Part shown: one piece after another, positions 34,071-41,884 of the stretch
Layout: each line of letters starts with the position of its first letter
Position numbering within the stretch: the first letter of the stretch is position 1
Assembly: GCF_900172325.1 (NCBI RefSeq)
Contig: NZ_FWFR01000001.1
Coordinates: forward strand, 1,116,001 to 1,180,000
Direction: 5' to 3'
DNA: 64,000 bases
From: Oceanibacterium hippocampi
GTDB taxonomy: Bacteria; Pseudomonadota; Alphaproteobacteria; Sneathiellales; Sneathiellaceae
Notes under the pieces: generated by a model
The model's input: only the letters and a program-made list of their open reading frames with translations
Told to the model about the DNA's origin: nothing
Databases searched by the model: none
Made by a program: the position numbers and the translations under genes

Positions 34071-34763
34071 TCAGTTGACCTTGGTCACGGCGCCGGTGCT
34101 GCCGTCGACCTTGATGTCCTGCCACTGGCCACCCATGCGGGCCTGCATCTCGTAGACGCCGCCCTTCTTCTCGACGTTCCGCACGTCGCTGTAGCCGAGC
34201 TTCGACAGCTCGCTCTTGAAGTAGGTCTCGCCCATCGCGCCCTGGCTCGGGGTAATCGCGCCTTCCGCCTTGATCGCGCTGGCGCCCGCGACCCGCATGA
34301 CCTCGCCGTTGCGGGCGTCGATCTTCAGGGTATAGGGCTCGCCGCCCTTGCTGGCCTTGGCGTGGATGACGTCGCCGCTCTGCTCGATGCCGCTGACCTT
34401 CTCGTAGCCGAGGCGCTGCAGCTCGTCGCGGACCTTCTCGGCGCTCATCACGCCGCCGGTGGCAATCGCCTCGCCAGCTCCCACACGGGTGATCGAGGCA
34501 TCCCGTTCATCGACCGAGAGCTTGACCCACTCGCCTTCCCACATGGCGTCGAAGCGGTAGATGTTACCGCTATGCTCGATGGTGCCGACATCCTTGAAGC
34601 CGAGTTCCTGGAGCCGTTCCGCGACCTCGCTGGCCCCGGTCGGCTTGTCGAGCGGATGGACGCTCTTCGGCATGTCCGCGGCGATTGCCGAGCCGGCCAT
34701 GCCGACCCCGATCGCGATCGCGCTGGCCATGCCGAAGGTGCGGAGCTTGTGACTACCAAACAT
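34071..34763 (-). CDS. Periplasmic protein with three PepSY-like repeats
   Basis: A 230-residue exported protein with a signal peptide (about 10-29, ending GSAIAAD). Three related units follow, each with a helix (AERLQELGFKDV, RDELQRLGYEKV, KSELSKLGYSDV) and a strand pair ending in a lysine-rich Asp turn (VDERD, IDARNGEV, VDGSTGAV). This is the PepSY/YpeB-type fold. Such proteins often inhibit proteases or bind metal-enzyme partners. It has its own terminator and AAGGGAGAA ribosome-binding site, and it precedes two copper genes. Confidence 0.8.
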   Translation of the reverse strand: MFGSHKLRTFGMASAIAIGVGMAGSAIAADMPKSVHPLDKPTGASEVAERLQELGFKDVGTIEHSGNIYRFDAMWEGEWVKLSVDERDASITRVGAGEAIATGGVMSAEKVRDELQRLGYEKVSGIEQSGDVIHAKASKGGEPYTLKIDARNGEVMRVAGASAIKAEGAITPSQGAMGETYFKSELSKLGYSDVRNVEKKGGVYEMQARMGGQWQDIKVDGSTGAVTKVN

Positions 34764-34931
34764 GTAATTCTCCCTTTCTGCTGGAGACTGTCCGGCGCCG
34801 CGGCACCCGTGACGGGGCCGCTGGCGGCGCGGCATTCCCCAACAGAACGCGCCGGCCGGTCGAGGGTTCCCTTTTCATTTTCCTGAATGACGGATTCCTC
34901 AGGCGCGGCCGGCGCCGGTCGGGCGGACGCG

Positions 34932-35453
34932 TCAGTCGGTCGTCTTCATGTTGCCGTGGTCGTGCTTCATCGACTTCATGTCGTGGCCCGTATCGCCGCC
35001 CGACGTGGTCGTCGGCTTCTCGAACCTGACCATGACCTCGACCTCGCCCGCCTTCTCGAAGCGCAACATGACGGGCAGCATCTCGCCGTCGGCCGGCAGC
35101 GCCTTGAGGCCGAACAGCATCAGGTGCAGGCCGCCCGGCTGCAGCGCCACTGTCTGGTGCATGTCGATGTCGACGACCTCGATCCGGCGCATGCGCATGA
35201 CGCCGTTGTCGTTGATATGGGTGTGGATCTCGACCTTCTCGGCGGCCGGCGAGCGGGCGCCGACCAGGCGGTCGGCCGCGCCGTGATTGACGATCGTGAG
35301 GAAGGCGCCGGCCGGGCGGCTGGCGATGATGGCGCGGCCCCACGGATGCTCGATCATCAGGTCGCCGAGCTTGTAATCGTGCGCCGATGCGGCGCCGGCG
35401 AAGCTGGCGAGAAAGAGGGCGAGGAAAAGGGCGATGGAGAGCGGACGGATCAT
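34932..35453 (-). CDS. Periplasmic copper chaperone PCu(A)C
   Basis: A 173-residue protein with a signal peptide (about 5-24, ending GAASA). The PCuAC core has IEHPWGRA and the copper motif beginning HTHINDNGVMRMRRIE (His with Met about 10 later) and continuing to GLHLMLFGLK (HxM). A C-terminal His/Met-rich tail (MKSMKHDHGNMK) can bind more copper. It hands Cu(I) to the CuA site of cytochrome oxidase. The DUF2946-like gene just upstream is probably cotranscribed. The ATG at 35453 starts the signal peptide. Confidence 0.92.
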   Translation of the reverse strand: MIRPLSIALFLALFLASFAGAASAHDYKLGDLMIEHPWGRAIIASRPAGAFLTIVNHGAADRLVGARSPAAEKVEIHTHINDNGVMRMRRIEVVDIDMHQTVALQPGGLHLMLFGLKALPADGEMLPVMLRFEKAGEVEVMVRFEKPTTTSGGDTGHDMKSMKHDHGNMKTTD

Positions 35454-35581
35454 GGTCGGGTTTCCTTGACGGATTGCGGTTTCCGGCGGCAACGCGCGGC
35501 GCCTTCCGGAATGCCGCAGTGGCGGGCCGGGCGCGATTGGCGCCGGTCGGTCGGAATGGCTGGCCCCGGGGGGCGAAGGCG

Positions 35582-36034
35582 TCAGCCGCGGCCGGGGGGC
35601 GCCCGGGGCGGCGCCGGCAACGCCGTGTCGGCGGCCGGGCCGAGGCGGGGTGCCATGTCGGGGTGCGGCAGGGCGAGGGCCGGATAGCGGATCGCCTGCG
35701 CGGTCAGCGCGGCCGGGGACCCGGGCGCCGCAACGCCGGGCGCGAGGCAGAGGATGCAATGCCCGGGGGCCGGGCCCAGGTCGACGCCCAGATCGGCGCC
35801 GCCCGCCGGCTCGACGGGTTCACCGGTCGCGAGATCGATACGGACGAGCCCCTGGCCGGTGCAGATCAGTGCTGTCGTCGCGCCCTCGGTCGCGGACAGC
35901 GCGAAGGCAAGCGTCGGCAGCAGGCTTCCGAGCAGCAGGGCGAAGAGGGCGATCAGGGCGGTGATGGCGCGCGCATTGTCGGGTCGGCGGATCGACCGCC
36001 GGTCTCCATGCCGATATGCCCCCGGAGTTGCCAT
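35582..36034 (-). CDS. DUF2946-like small membrane or exported protein
   Basis: About 150 residues. One hydrophobic segment (about 22-45, ALIALFALLLGSLLPTLAFA) can be a signal anchor, and HCILCLAPG (CxxC) is the motif of the DUF2946 group often found in copper operons. The rest is Pro/Ala-rich. Function is unproven; copper binding is likely from motif and neighbours. The start is uncertain: ATG 36034 or 36076. It ends 128 bases before the PCuAC gene on the same strand. Confidence 0.7.
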   Translation of the reverse strand: MATPGAYRHGDRRSIRRPDNARAITALIALFALLLGSLLPTLAFALSATEGATTALICTGQGLVRIDLATGEPVEPAGGADLGVDLGPAPGHCILCLAPGVAAPGSPAALTAQAIRYPALALPHPDMAPRLGPAADTALPAPPRAPPGRG

Positions 36035-36075
36035 GCGCGGACCGTAGCGGAGCCCGTTCGACGGCGCCAGCCGCA

Positions 36076-36579
36076 TTATGCCGCAGGGCCGTCCCCGTCC
36101 TCGGGATTCGGAATGTCCAGCGCAGGCCGGCCGGCGGCGCGGGCGAGCTGGCGGGCGAGGTCGACGTCGAGCACCTGTTCGAGTGCCGCGTGCGCGGCCT
36201 CCCAGACCGGGAGCGCCGCGCGCAGGCGGTCGGCGCCGGCGTCGGTCAGCCGGATAGCCCGCATGCGCCGGTCCACCTCGCTTCGCGCGTTCTCGACCAG
36301 CCCCTCGCGGGTCAGCACGGCGAGGTTGCGCGACAGGGTCGACTGGTCCAGCCGGCCGCGCCGGGCGAGCGAGCCGAGGCTGTCGTCGTCGCCGGTGGCG
36401 ATCAGGATCAGCAGGCTGAACTGGCTGATCGAGAGGCCGGCCTCAGCCATCCGCGCATCGAGGAAGGCCGAGATCCGCCGGGCCGCGAAGCGGCTGTTCC
36501 AGCCGGCGCAGACGCCGCCGACCCGGGCCGCCGCCTTGCGCAGCGAACTTCGTTGTTGCCTTGTCTCGTCCATATTCAT
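36076..36579 (-). CDS. MarR family transcriptional regulator
   Basis: A 167-residue winged-helix regulator. FSLLILIATGDDDSLGSLA leads into the recognition helix GRLDQSTLSRNLAVLTREG and the wing SEVDRRMRAIRLTDAGADRL. The ATG at 36579 is used; ATG 36573 or an upstream TTG are possible. A perfect palindrome TGTATATACA lies 1 base upstream of the start, between this gene and the divergent thioesterase gene, so it is the likely operator. The ligand is unknown. Confidence 0.88.
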   Translation of the reverse strand: MNMDETRQQRSSLRKAAARVGGVCAGWNSRFAARRISAFLDARMAEAGLSISQFSLLILIATGDDDSLGSLARRGRLDQSTLSRNLAVLTREGLVENARSEVDRRMRAIRLTDAGADRLRAALPVWEAAHAALEQVLDVDLARQLARAAGRPALDIPNPEDGDGPAA

Positions 36580-36580
36580 A

Positions 36581-36590
36581 TGTATATACA
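36581..36590. promoter_or_regulatory. Palindrome between marR-type and thioesterase genes
   Basis: TGTATATACA is a perfect 10-base palindrome in the 32-base space between the divergent starts, where a single bound MarR dimer could block both promoters. Its AT-rich core could also be a shared -10 element. Confidence 0.6.
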
Positions 36591-36611
36591 AACATCGTCG
36601 ATGGAGCAACA

Positions 36612-37115
36612 ATGATGGACGCGATGATCAACGAAACGGCCGCGCAGGCCGTCAGCTACGGCACCCTTCAACTGAACGAGATCCGGGACCTGCCCGGACT
36701 GGAGGTGATGCGGCGGGTCGCCGACGGCCGCTTCCCCTCGGCGCCGATCTCGAAACTGATGAACTTCCACCTGGTCGAGGCCGATGACGGTATCGCGATA
36801 TTCGAGGGGACGCCCGGGCCGGAGATGCTGAACCCGCTGGGCAGCGTGCATGGCGGCTGGGCCCTGACCCTGGTCGACAGCGCCACGGGATGCGCCGCCC
36901 ATACCACGCTGGAGGCCGGTATCGGCTACACGACGGTCGAGACCAAGATGAACTTCGCCCGCCCGATCAGCCCGGAGACCGGGCTCGTGCGCTGCGAGGG
37001 CCGGGTCATCTCGCGCGGCCGCAAGATCATCACCGCCGACGCGATGCTGCGTGACCGGAACGGCAAGCTGCTCGCCCACGGCACCTCGACCCTGATCGTG
37101 CTCGGCCCGGTCTGA
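36612..37115 (+). CDS. PaaI/YdiI-like acyl-CoA thioesterase
   Basis: A 167-residue hot-dog-fold thioesterase. LGSVHGGWALTLVDSATGCA (about 76-95) is the catalytic loop with Asp, and VETKMNFARPISPETGLVRCEG is the second signature. It hydrolyses an aromatic or acyl-CoA thioester. GGAG lies 5-8 bases before the ATG pair at 36612 and 36615. It is divergent from the MarR gene, which may repress it. Confidence 0.88.
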   Translation: MMDAMINETAAQAVSYGTLQLNEIRDLPGLEVMRRVADGRFPSAPISKLMNFHLVEADDGIAIFEGTPGPEMLNPLGSVHGGWALTLVDSATGCAAHTTLEAGIGYTTVETKMNFARPISPETGLVRCEGRVISRGRKIITADAMLRDRNGKLLAHGTSTLIVLGPV

Positions 37116-37176
37116 CGGTCGGAACGGCAACGGGCGGAGCCGATGGCCCCGCCCGCGCAGGCGTTTCGAAGGGTGT

Positions 37177-37920
37177 CTATTTCAGGTAGTCGAGCAGCAC
37201 CTCGCCGTAGGGCAGGGTCAGGTCGGCGACGAAATGGCGGCCGGTGACGATCCTGCGCACCGGCAGGTCGGCGACCGGGGCATTGACGTGCGGGATCAGG
37301 TGGAGCCGCGCCGGCCCCGACCAGGAGCCCTTCACCGTCACCTCGGTCAGGTTGTACTTCACCAGCTGGGCGATCGCCGGCTTGCCGTCGACGTCGGGGA
37401 TCAGCTTCAGGTTGACCTGCATCTTGGTCATCGCCGCCGCCGTCTTGGCGAGATCGCGGGCATGGCTTTCCCACTTGTAGGCCATCGTGCCCATCGCGAC
37501 CTGGACGCCGCTGTAGTCGAGCGTGCCGGTCAGCGTGTCGACTTGCACGGCCATCTTCGGATGGGCGTATTTCTTCGGGAAGCCCCAGATCTCGCGGCCC
37601 GCGGCGATCGGCGGATCGTCGTCCAGGTACATCTGGGCGACGAAGTTGCAGGGCGTGCCCTCATAGTGGCAGGGGATGACGACGCCGCTTTCGGTATAAT
37701 CGCCGAAGCCGGATGAGTCCGGCATCTTGATCCACTCGTAGAAGACCTGGTTCGAGGCGTCCGGGACCAGCGGTTCCGGCACCGCCGCGCGGATCGCGTC
37801 AGGGTCGCTCTCGTAGATGATGATCATGTATTCGCGGTCGACGAAGCGGTAGGGGCCGAACGGGTAGCTCGGTCCGGCGGCCGGCATCGAGGGCAGGCCG
37901 AGGATCTGTTCGCGGTTCAT
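37177..37920 (-). CDS. adc: Acetoacetate decarboxylase
   Basis: A 247-residue enzyme that decarboxylates acetoacetate to acetone. The Schiff-base lysine is in EIWGFPKKYAHPK (about 110-122), and RFVDREYMIIIYESDP and PCHYEGTPCNFVAQMYLDDD are family segments. The length is usual. It is the last gene of a three-gene run with the patatin-like protein (15 bases upstream) and 3-hydroxybutyrate dehydrogenase, so it would use acetoacetate formed by the latter. Confidence 0.93.
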   Translation of the reverse strand: MNREQILGLPSMPAAGPSYPFGPYRFVDREYMIIIYESDPDAIRAAVPEPLVPDASNQVFYEWIKMPDSSGFGDYTESGVVIPCHYEGTPCNFVAQMYLDDDPPIAAGREIWGFPKKYAHPKMAVQVDTLTGTLDYSGVQVAMGTMAYKWESHARDLAKTAAAMTKMQVNLKLIPDVDGKPAIAQLVKYNLTEVTVKGSWSGPARLHLIPHVNAPVADLPVRRIVTGRHFVADLTLPYGEVLLDYLK

Positions 37921-37935
37921 TGCATGTCCTTCGGA

Positions 37936-38976
37936 TCAGAGGAACTTGGCGGCAATGTCGGTGGAGGAGGCGACCCCCACCTTGTCGTAATGGTCGTTCA
38001 GGAAGGCTTCGCCCCGTTGCCGGCCGGTCTCCTTCAGAGACATCAGGAAATCCCAGTCGGCATTGAGCTTCGACGAGGCGCCGAGCTTGCCGAGCACATC
38101 CTCGGCATCGACGGTGTGGATCAGGACCTTGCGCAGCCGGCCGCCGCCGTCATAGCCGTCGTCGATCAGCTTGGTGACGAAGTCGATCACGCGGAGCTCG
38201 CGCATCAGGCTGGAATTGAAGCTCAGCGTATTGACCCGGTCGAGGATCGCCTGCGCCGTCTTCGGCACCTCCGGGATGGCGATCGGGTTGAGCTGGATGA
38301 TCAGCACGTCGCGGCAGTCGGTATGGTAGAACAGCGGGTAGAGGGGTGGATTGCCCATGTAGCCGCCGTCCCAGTAGGCCTCGCCGTCGATCTCGACGGC
38401 CTGGAACATGAAGGGCAGGCAGGCCGAGGCCAGCACCGCGTCGATCGTCACGTCATGTTCGTCGAAGACCCGGATCTTGCCGGTCTTCACGTTCGAGGCG
38501 CAGATGAAGAGCTTCAGGTTCCGGCAGACATGCAACGCGTCGCAGTCGATGACCTCGTCCAGTACGTCGCGCAGAGGGTTGTAGTTGGTCGGGTTGAGCT
38601 GATACGGCGAGAGAATCCGGGACATTGCCTCGAAGGCCATGAACATCGGCGAGGAATCGAGATTGCCCGGCGTGCCGAACATCTTCTCCCAGGGCGAGGC
38701 CTGGAGCGGCGAATAGCGGGCCGCGTCCGAGATCTTCTTCCAGAAATCGTGCAGCGCCCGGCGTCCGCCCTCGGCGCCGCCGGTGGCGAGGCCGGAGGCC
38801 GTGACGGTGGCGTTCATCGCGCCCGCCGAGGTCCCGACGATGCCCTTGATGTCGAAGCAATTCTCCTCGAGCAGCCGGTCGATGACGCCCCAGGCGAAGG
38901 CGCCATGCGCGCCGCCGCCCTGGAGCGCCAGGTTGAGGGGCTTGAGCGTGCGCTTTGCCTTGTCGCTCTTGGCCAT
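37936..38976 (-). CDS. Patatin-like phospholipase/acyl hydrolase
   Basis: A 346-residue serine hydrolase. LALQGGGAHGAFAWGV (oxyanion loop, about 16-31), GTSAGAMNA (nucleophile Ser) and YWDGGYMGNPP (catalytic Asp) form the Ser-Asp dyad. This position next to bdhA is common in Rhodospirillales (from memory), where a role as a PHB granule depolymerase or associated lipase is suspected. It follows bdhA by 10 bases and is probably cotranscribed. The ATG at 38976 begins MAKSDKAKRT before the core. Confidence 0.88.
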   Translation of the reverse strand: MAKSDKAKRTLKPLNLALQGGGAHGAFAWGVIDRLLEENCFDIKGIVGTSAGAMNATVTASGLATGGAEGGRRALHDFWKKISDAARYSPLQASPWEKMFGTPGNLDSSPMFMAFEAMSRILSPYQLNPTNYNPLRDVLDEVIDCDALHVCRNLKLFICASNVKTGKIRVFDEHDVTIDAVLASACLPFMFQAVEIDGEAYWDGGYMGNPPLYPLFYHTDCRDVLIIQLNPIAIPEVPKTAQAILDRVNTLSFNSSLMRELRVIDFVTKLIDDGYDGGGRLRKVLIHTVDAEDVLGKLGASSKLNADWDFLMSLKETGRQRGEAFLNDHYDKVGVASSTDIAAKFL

Positions 38977-38986
38977 TCCCGCCGGC

Positions 38987-39769
38987 CTAGTGCGCGACCC
39001 AGCCGCCGTCGACCGGTATCGAGGTGCCGGTGATCGAGGCGGCTGCGTCGGACGAAAGGAATACGGCAAGCGCGCCCATTTCCGCGGTGGTGGCGAACTT
39101 CTTGTTCGGCTGGTTGGCCAGCAGCACGTTCCGGATCACGTCCTGTTCGGACATCTTGTGCGCCTTCATCTGGTCGGGCAGCTGCTTCTCGACCAGCGGC
39201 GTCCAGACGTAGCCCGGGCAGATCGCGTTGGCCGTGATGCCCATCTCGGCAACCTCCAGCGCGGTGACCTTGGTCAGGCCGACGATGCCGTGCTTGGCCG
39301 CGACATAGGCCGACTTGTAGGCCGAGGCGACGAGGCCGTGCGCCGAGGCGATGTTGATGATCCGGCCCCAGCCCTTCTTCTTCATGCCGGGCAGGGCCGC
39401 CTTCGTCGTATGGAAGGCAGAGGTCAGGTTGATCGCCAGCACCTGGTCCCATTTCTCTTCCGGGAACTCGTCGATCGGCGAGACATGCTGGATGCCGGCG
39501 TTGTTGATCAGGATGTCGACGCCGCCCCACTTCTTGACGACGTCGCCGATCATGCTGCGGATCTCGCCCGCCTCGGCCATGTCGGCGGCGCCGAACATGA
39601 CCTCCGACCCGGTTTCGGCCGGGATGGTCTTCAGAAGCTCTTCCGCCTCGTCGTTCATCTTGCGGCCGTTCAGCACGACCTTGCAGCCGGCTTCCGCCAG
39701 CGCCCGCGCGCAACCGAGCCCGATCCCGCTCGTCGATCCGGTGACGACCGCGACTTTTCCCTTCAGCAT
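38987..39769 (-). CDS. bdhA: 3-hydroxybutyrate dehydrogenase
   Basis: A 260-residue SDR that oxidises D-3-hydroxybutyrate to acetoacetate. VTGSTSGIGLGCARALAEAG binds NAD; NNAGIQHVSPIDEFP, NIASAHGLVAS and YVAAKHG are the active-site segments, and the C-terminal HKMSEQDVIRNVLL and PVDGGWVAH match BDH closely. The ATG at 39769 has GGGGGC upstream. It heads the bdhA-patatin-adc unit that links PHB breakdown to acetoacetate and acetone. A TGC-rich site upstream resembles a PhaR box. Confidence 0.93.
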   Translation of the reverse strand: MLKGKVAVVTGSTSGIGLGCARALAEAGCKVVLNGRKMNDEAEELLKTIPAETGSEVMFGAADMAEAGEIRSMIGDVVKKWGGVDILINNAGIQHVSPIDEFPEEKWDQVLAINLTSAFHTTKAALPGMKKKGWGRIINIASAHGLVASAYKSAYVAAKHGIVGLTKVTALEVAEMGITANAICPGYVWTPLVEKQLPDQMKAHKMSEQDVIRNVLLANQPNKKFATTAEMGALAVFLSSDAAASITGTSIPVDGGWVAH

Positions 39770-40211
39770 GATGCCCCCTGCAAGCATTTTGCCGCCCACG
39801 CGGCGTGTCCCCGGTCATCTGCCGGGCGCGCAATCGACATCGGCGCACAGTGAAGGCCGTCGATTGTGCGTTGCAAAAATCTGCGCCTAATTCTGGGGAA
39901 ATGCAAGATCAGTAATGCATCATGAAACAAGAGTATGACTGACACATAGGCGTCATGAAGGACGGCGCAGATTTCTATCGCAGCGCACAATCACGCTGTT
40001 CCGGGGAGACCGCCGATTGCAATTCGCAGCCGCCCCGGCGAGCGTCGACCGGCGAGGTCGCCGGTTCCGCCGACGGTCCAGCATTGAACGGGCGTTCCCG
40101 GCGTCATCTGTGCTATCTGACGATCCGGGGATCGCCGTTGCCGCCCGGGGTCGTCTGGATCGTCTGGTCGGGTGGCGAAGCCGCCTTGCAACCTGTTCAG
40201 GGGAAAGAGCC
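39770..40211. other. Divergent intergenic region between bdhA and SDR-like gene
   Basis: About 440 bases without a convincing gene. The bdhA-proximal third is relatively AT-rich (CTAATTCTGGGGAAATGCAAG) and contains TTGTGCGTTGCAA at about 39864-39876; the rest is GC-rich with open but compositionally poor frames. It should contain the promoter of the ketone-body operon and of the SDR-like gene. Confidence 0.5.
39864..39876. promoter_or_regulatory. TGC/GCA site resembling a PhaR box upstream of bdhA
   Basis: TTGTGCGTTGCAA is followed by AAAAT. It is similar to TTGCTGCATTGCAACA found upstream of the SulP transporter gene (43525-43540), allowing one gap. TGC-N-GCA sites are bound by the PHB-sensing repressor PhaR in alphaproteobacteria. 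The assignment is tentative. Confidence 0.35.
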
Positions 40212-41000
40212 GTGTCCGAGCGTGCATTGTCGAACAAGATCGCCGTCGTTACCGGGGCCGGAAAGGGAATCGGCCGGGCCATCGCCGAGCGGCTGGCGGC
40301 CGACGGCGCCGACTGTTTCCTGCTTGCCCGTTCCGACGCGGCGCTGGCCGAGGTCGCGGGCGCGATCGAGGGGAAGGGCCGGGCCGCCGGATGGGCAGCC
40401 ATCGACCTGGCGACGCTGGCCGGCTGCGAAGCGGCGGCGAAGGCGGCGCTCGACCGTTTCGGGCGGATCGACATCCTCGTCAACTGCGCCGGCGCGACGA
40501 GGGCCGGCGCCTTTCCCGAGCAGCCGGACGCGGACTGGATGGCCGGCTTCGATCTGAAGTTCCACGGCGCGGTGCGGCTCACCCGGCTGTTCTGGCCGGC
40601 CCTGAAAGAGGCCAGGGGAACGGTCGTCAACATCGGCGGCGGCGCCGCCTATACCCCCGGGCCGGGCTTCATGGTCGGCGGCGCGGTCAACGCGGCGCTC
40701 GCCCATTTCAGCAAGGCGCTGGCGACGCAGGGGATCAAGGACGACGTCAACGTCAATATCGTCCATCCGGGCATGACGGTCACCGATCGCATGCAGAAAA
40801 TGATCGAGCAGCGGGCCGCCGCTTCAGGCACCACGGTGGAGGAGGAGCGGGCGCGCACCCTCGCGTCGTCGGGGATGCGCCGTCTCGGCCAGGCGGACGA
40901 CGTGGCCAATGTCGTCGCCTTCCTCTGCGATCCCGCTGCCCGGCACATCCAAGGCGTGCAGATCGCCGTCGATGGCGGCGCGACAACCGGCCTCCACTGA
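40212..41000 (+). CDS. SDR-fold protein lacking the catalytic residues
   Basis: A 262-residue Rossmann-fold protein. The cofactor loop VVTGAGKGIGRAIAERLAA is intact and NCAG is present, but the catalytic Ser is replaced (NIGGGAAYTP), and the YxxxK site reads GGAVN (about 156-160). The Asn of the tetrad also appears changed (FDLKFHGAV). The rest of the fold (IVHPGMTVTDRM, GVQIAVDGGATTG) is normal. It may bind NAD(P) without classical reductase activity, or use other residues. The GTG at 40212 has GGGGAAAG upstream. It is divergent from bdhA and convergent with the Usp gene. Confidence 0.8.
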   Translation: MSERALSNKIAVVTGAGKGIGRAIAERLAADGADCFLLARSDAALAEVAGAIEGKGRAAGWAAIDLATLAGCEAAAKAALDRFGRIDILVNCAGATRAGAFPEQPDADWMAGFDLKFHGAVRLTRLFWPALKEARGTVVNIGGGAAYTPGPGFMVGGAVNAALAHFSKALATQGIKDDVNVNIVHPGMTVTDRMQKMIEQRAAASGTTVEEERARTLASSGMRRLGQADDVANVVAFLCDPAARHIQGVQIAVDGGATTGLH

Positions 41001-41019
41001 TCGCCGGCAGGCGGACGCC

Positions 41020-41874
41020 TCAGCGGAACAGCAGGACCGGGATCCGGCAGAGCTGGATCATCTGGGTCGTGGTCGAGCCGAGGATCAGGCTGCGGATCCG
41101 GGAATGGCCGTAGGCTCCCATGACCAGCAGGTCGATGCCGGAGGCCTCGACCGCCTCGGAGATCACTGTCTCGGGCTGCCCCGGGACCATTGCGGTCTCG
41201 GCCGCGTGGCCGCCGGCCTCGAGCATGGCGCGGGCATTGGCCAGACCGCGCGCGGTTTCCGGATTGTCCGGGCCGGCGCTCAGCAATGTACAGGCGAGCC
41301 CCGCGAACAGCGGGCTGCGGGCGACATGGTCGACCGCCTTCATGCTGCTGGTCCCGCCGTCATAGGCGATCAGCACGCGCGCGATCGGGCGGAAGGCGCG
41401 GGCGGCGACCAGCACCGGCCTGTGGCTGGCGCGGGCGACCCGTTCCAGGTTCGACCCGAGATGGCCCCTGGCGAAATCGGCCGCCTCGCCGCGCTTGCCG
41501 ATCACCACCATGTCGGCGTCGGCTTCCAGCTCGGCGACCGTCTCGACGACGTCGCCGAAACGGAGCCGGGTCGTCACCGCGCAGCCGCCGGCCGACTCGA
41601 TGCGGGCCTTGGCGTCCTCGAGGATCGCCCGGCCGCGGCGCTGGGAGAGCTTGGCGCGCTCCGCGTCCAGCGCCGTCAGTTCCTGCAGCAGCGCGGTTCG
41701 CGCGCCGAGCGCGATGCTGCCGCTCAGATCGGCGTCGGCGGCCGGTGCCTCGCGGCGTCCGAGGACATGGAGCAGTTCGACCGAGGCGCCGGTGCGGCCG
41801 GCGATCCAGGCGGCATGGTCGCAGACGCTGTGGGCGTAAAGCGAACCGTCGACGAGGGCGATCACGTGCGACAT
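41020..41874 (-). CDS. Tandem universal stress protein
   Basis: A 284-residue protein with two Usp domains (about 1-150 and 160-284). The first begins MSHVIALVDGS and contains VVIGKRGEAADFARGHLGSN; the second begins VLIAYDGGTSSMKAV and ends LLVMGAYGHSRIRSLILGST, with the G-2x-G-9x-G(S/T) ATP-binding pattern in the second half. It follows the SulP gene by 10 bases, so the two are cotranscribed; Usp proteins are frequent partners of SulP transporters in alphaproteobacteria. Confidence 0.9.
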   Translation of the reverse strand: MSHVIALVDGSLYAHSVCDHAAWIAGRTGASVELLHVLGRREAPAADADLSGSIALGARTALLQELTALDAERAKLSQRRGRAILEDAKARIESAGGCAVTTRLRFGDVVETVAELEADADMVVIGKRGEAADFARGHLGSNLERVARASHRPVLVAARAFRPIARVLIAYDGGTSSMKAVDHVARSPLFAGLACTLLSAGPDNPETARGLANARAMLEAGGHAAETAMVPGQPETVISEAVEASGIDLLVMGAYGHSRIRSLILGSTTTQMIQLCRIPVLLFR

Positions 41875-41884
41875 CGGCCTCTCC

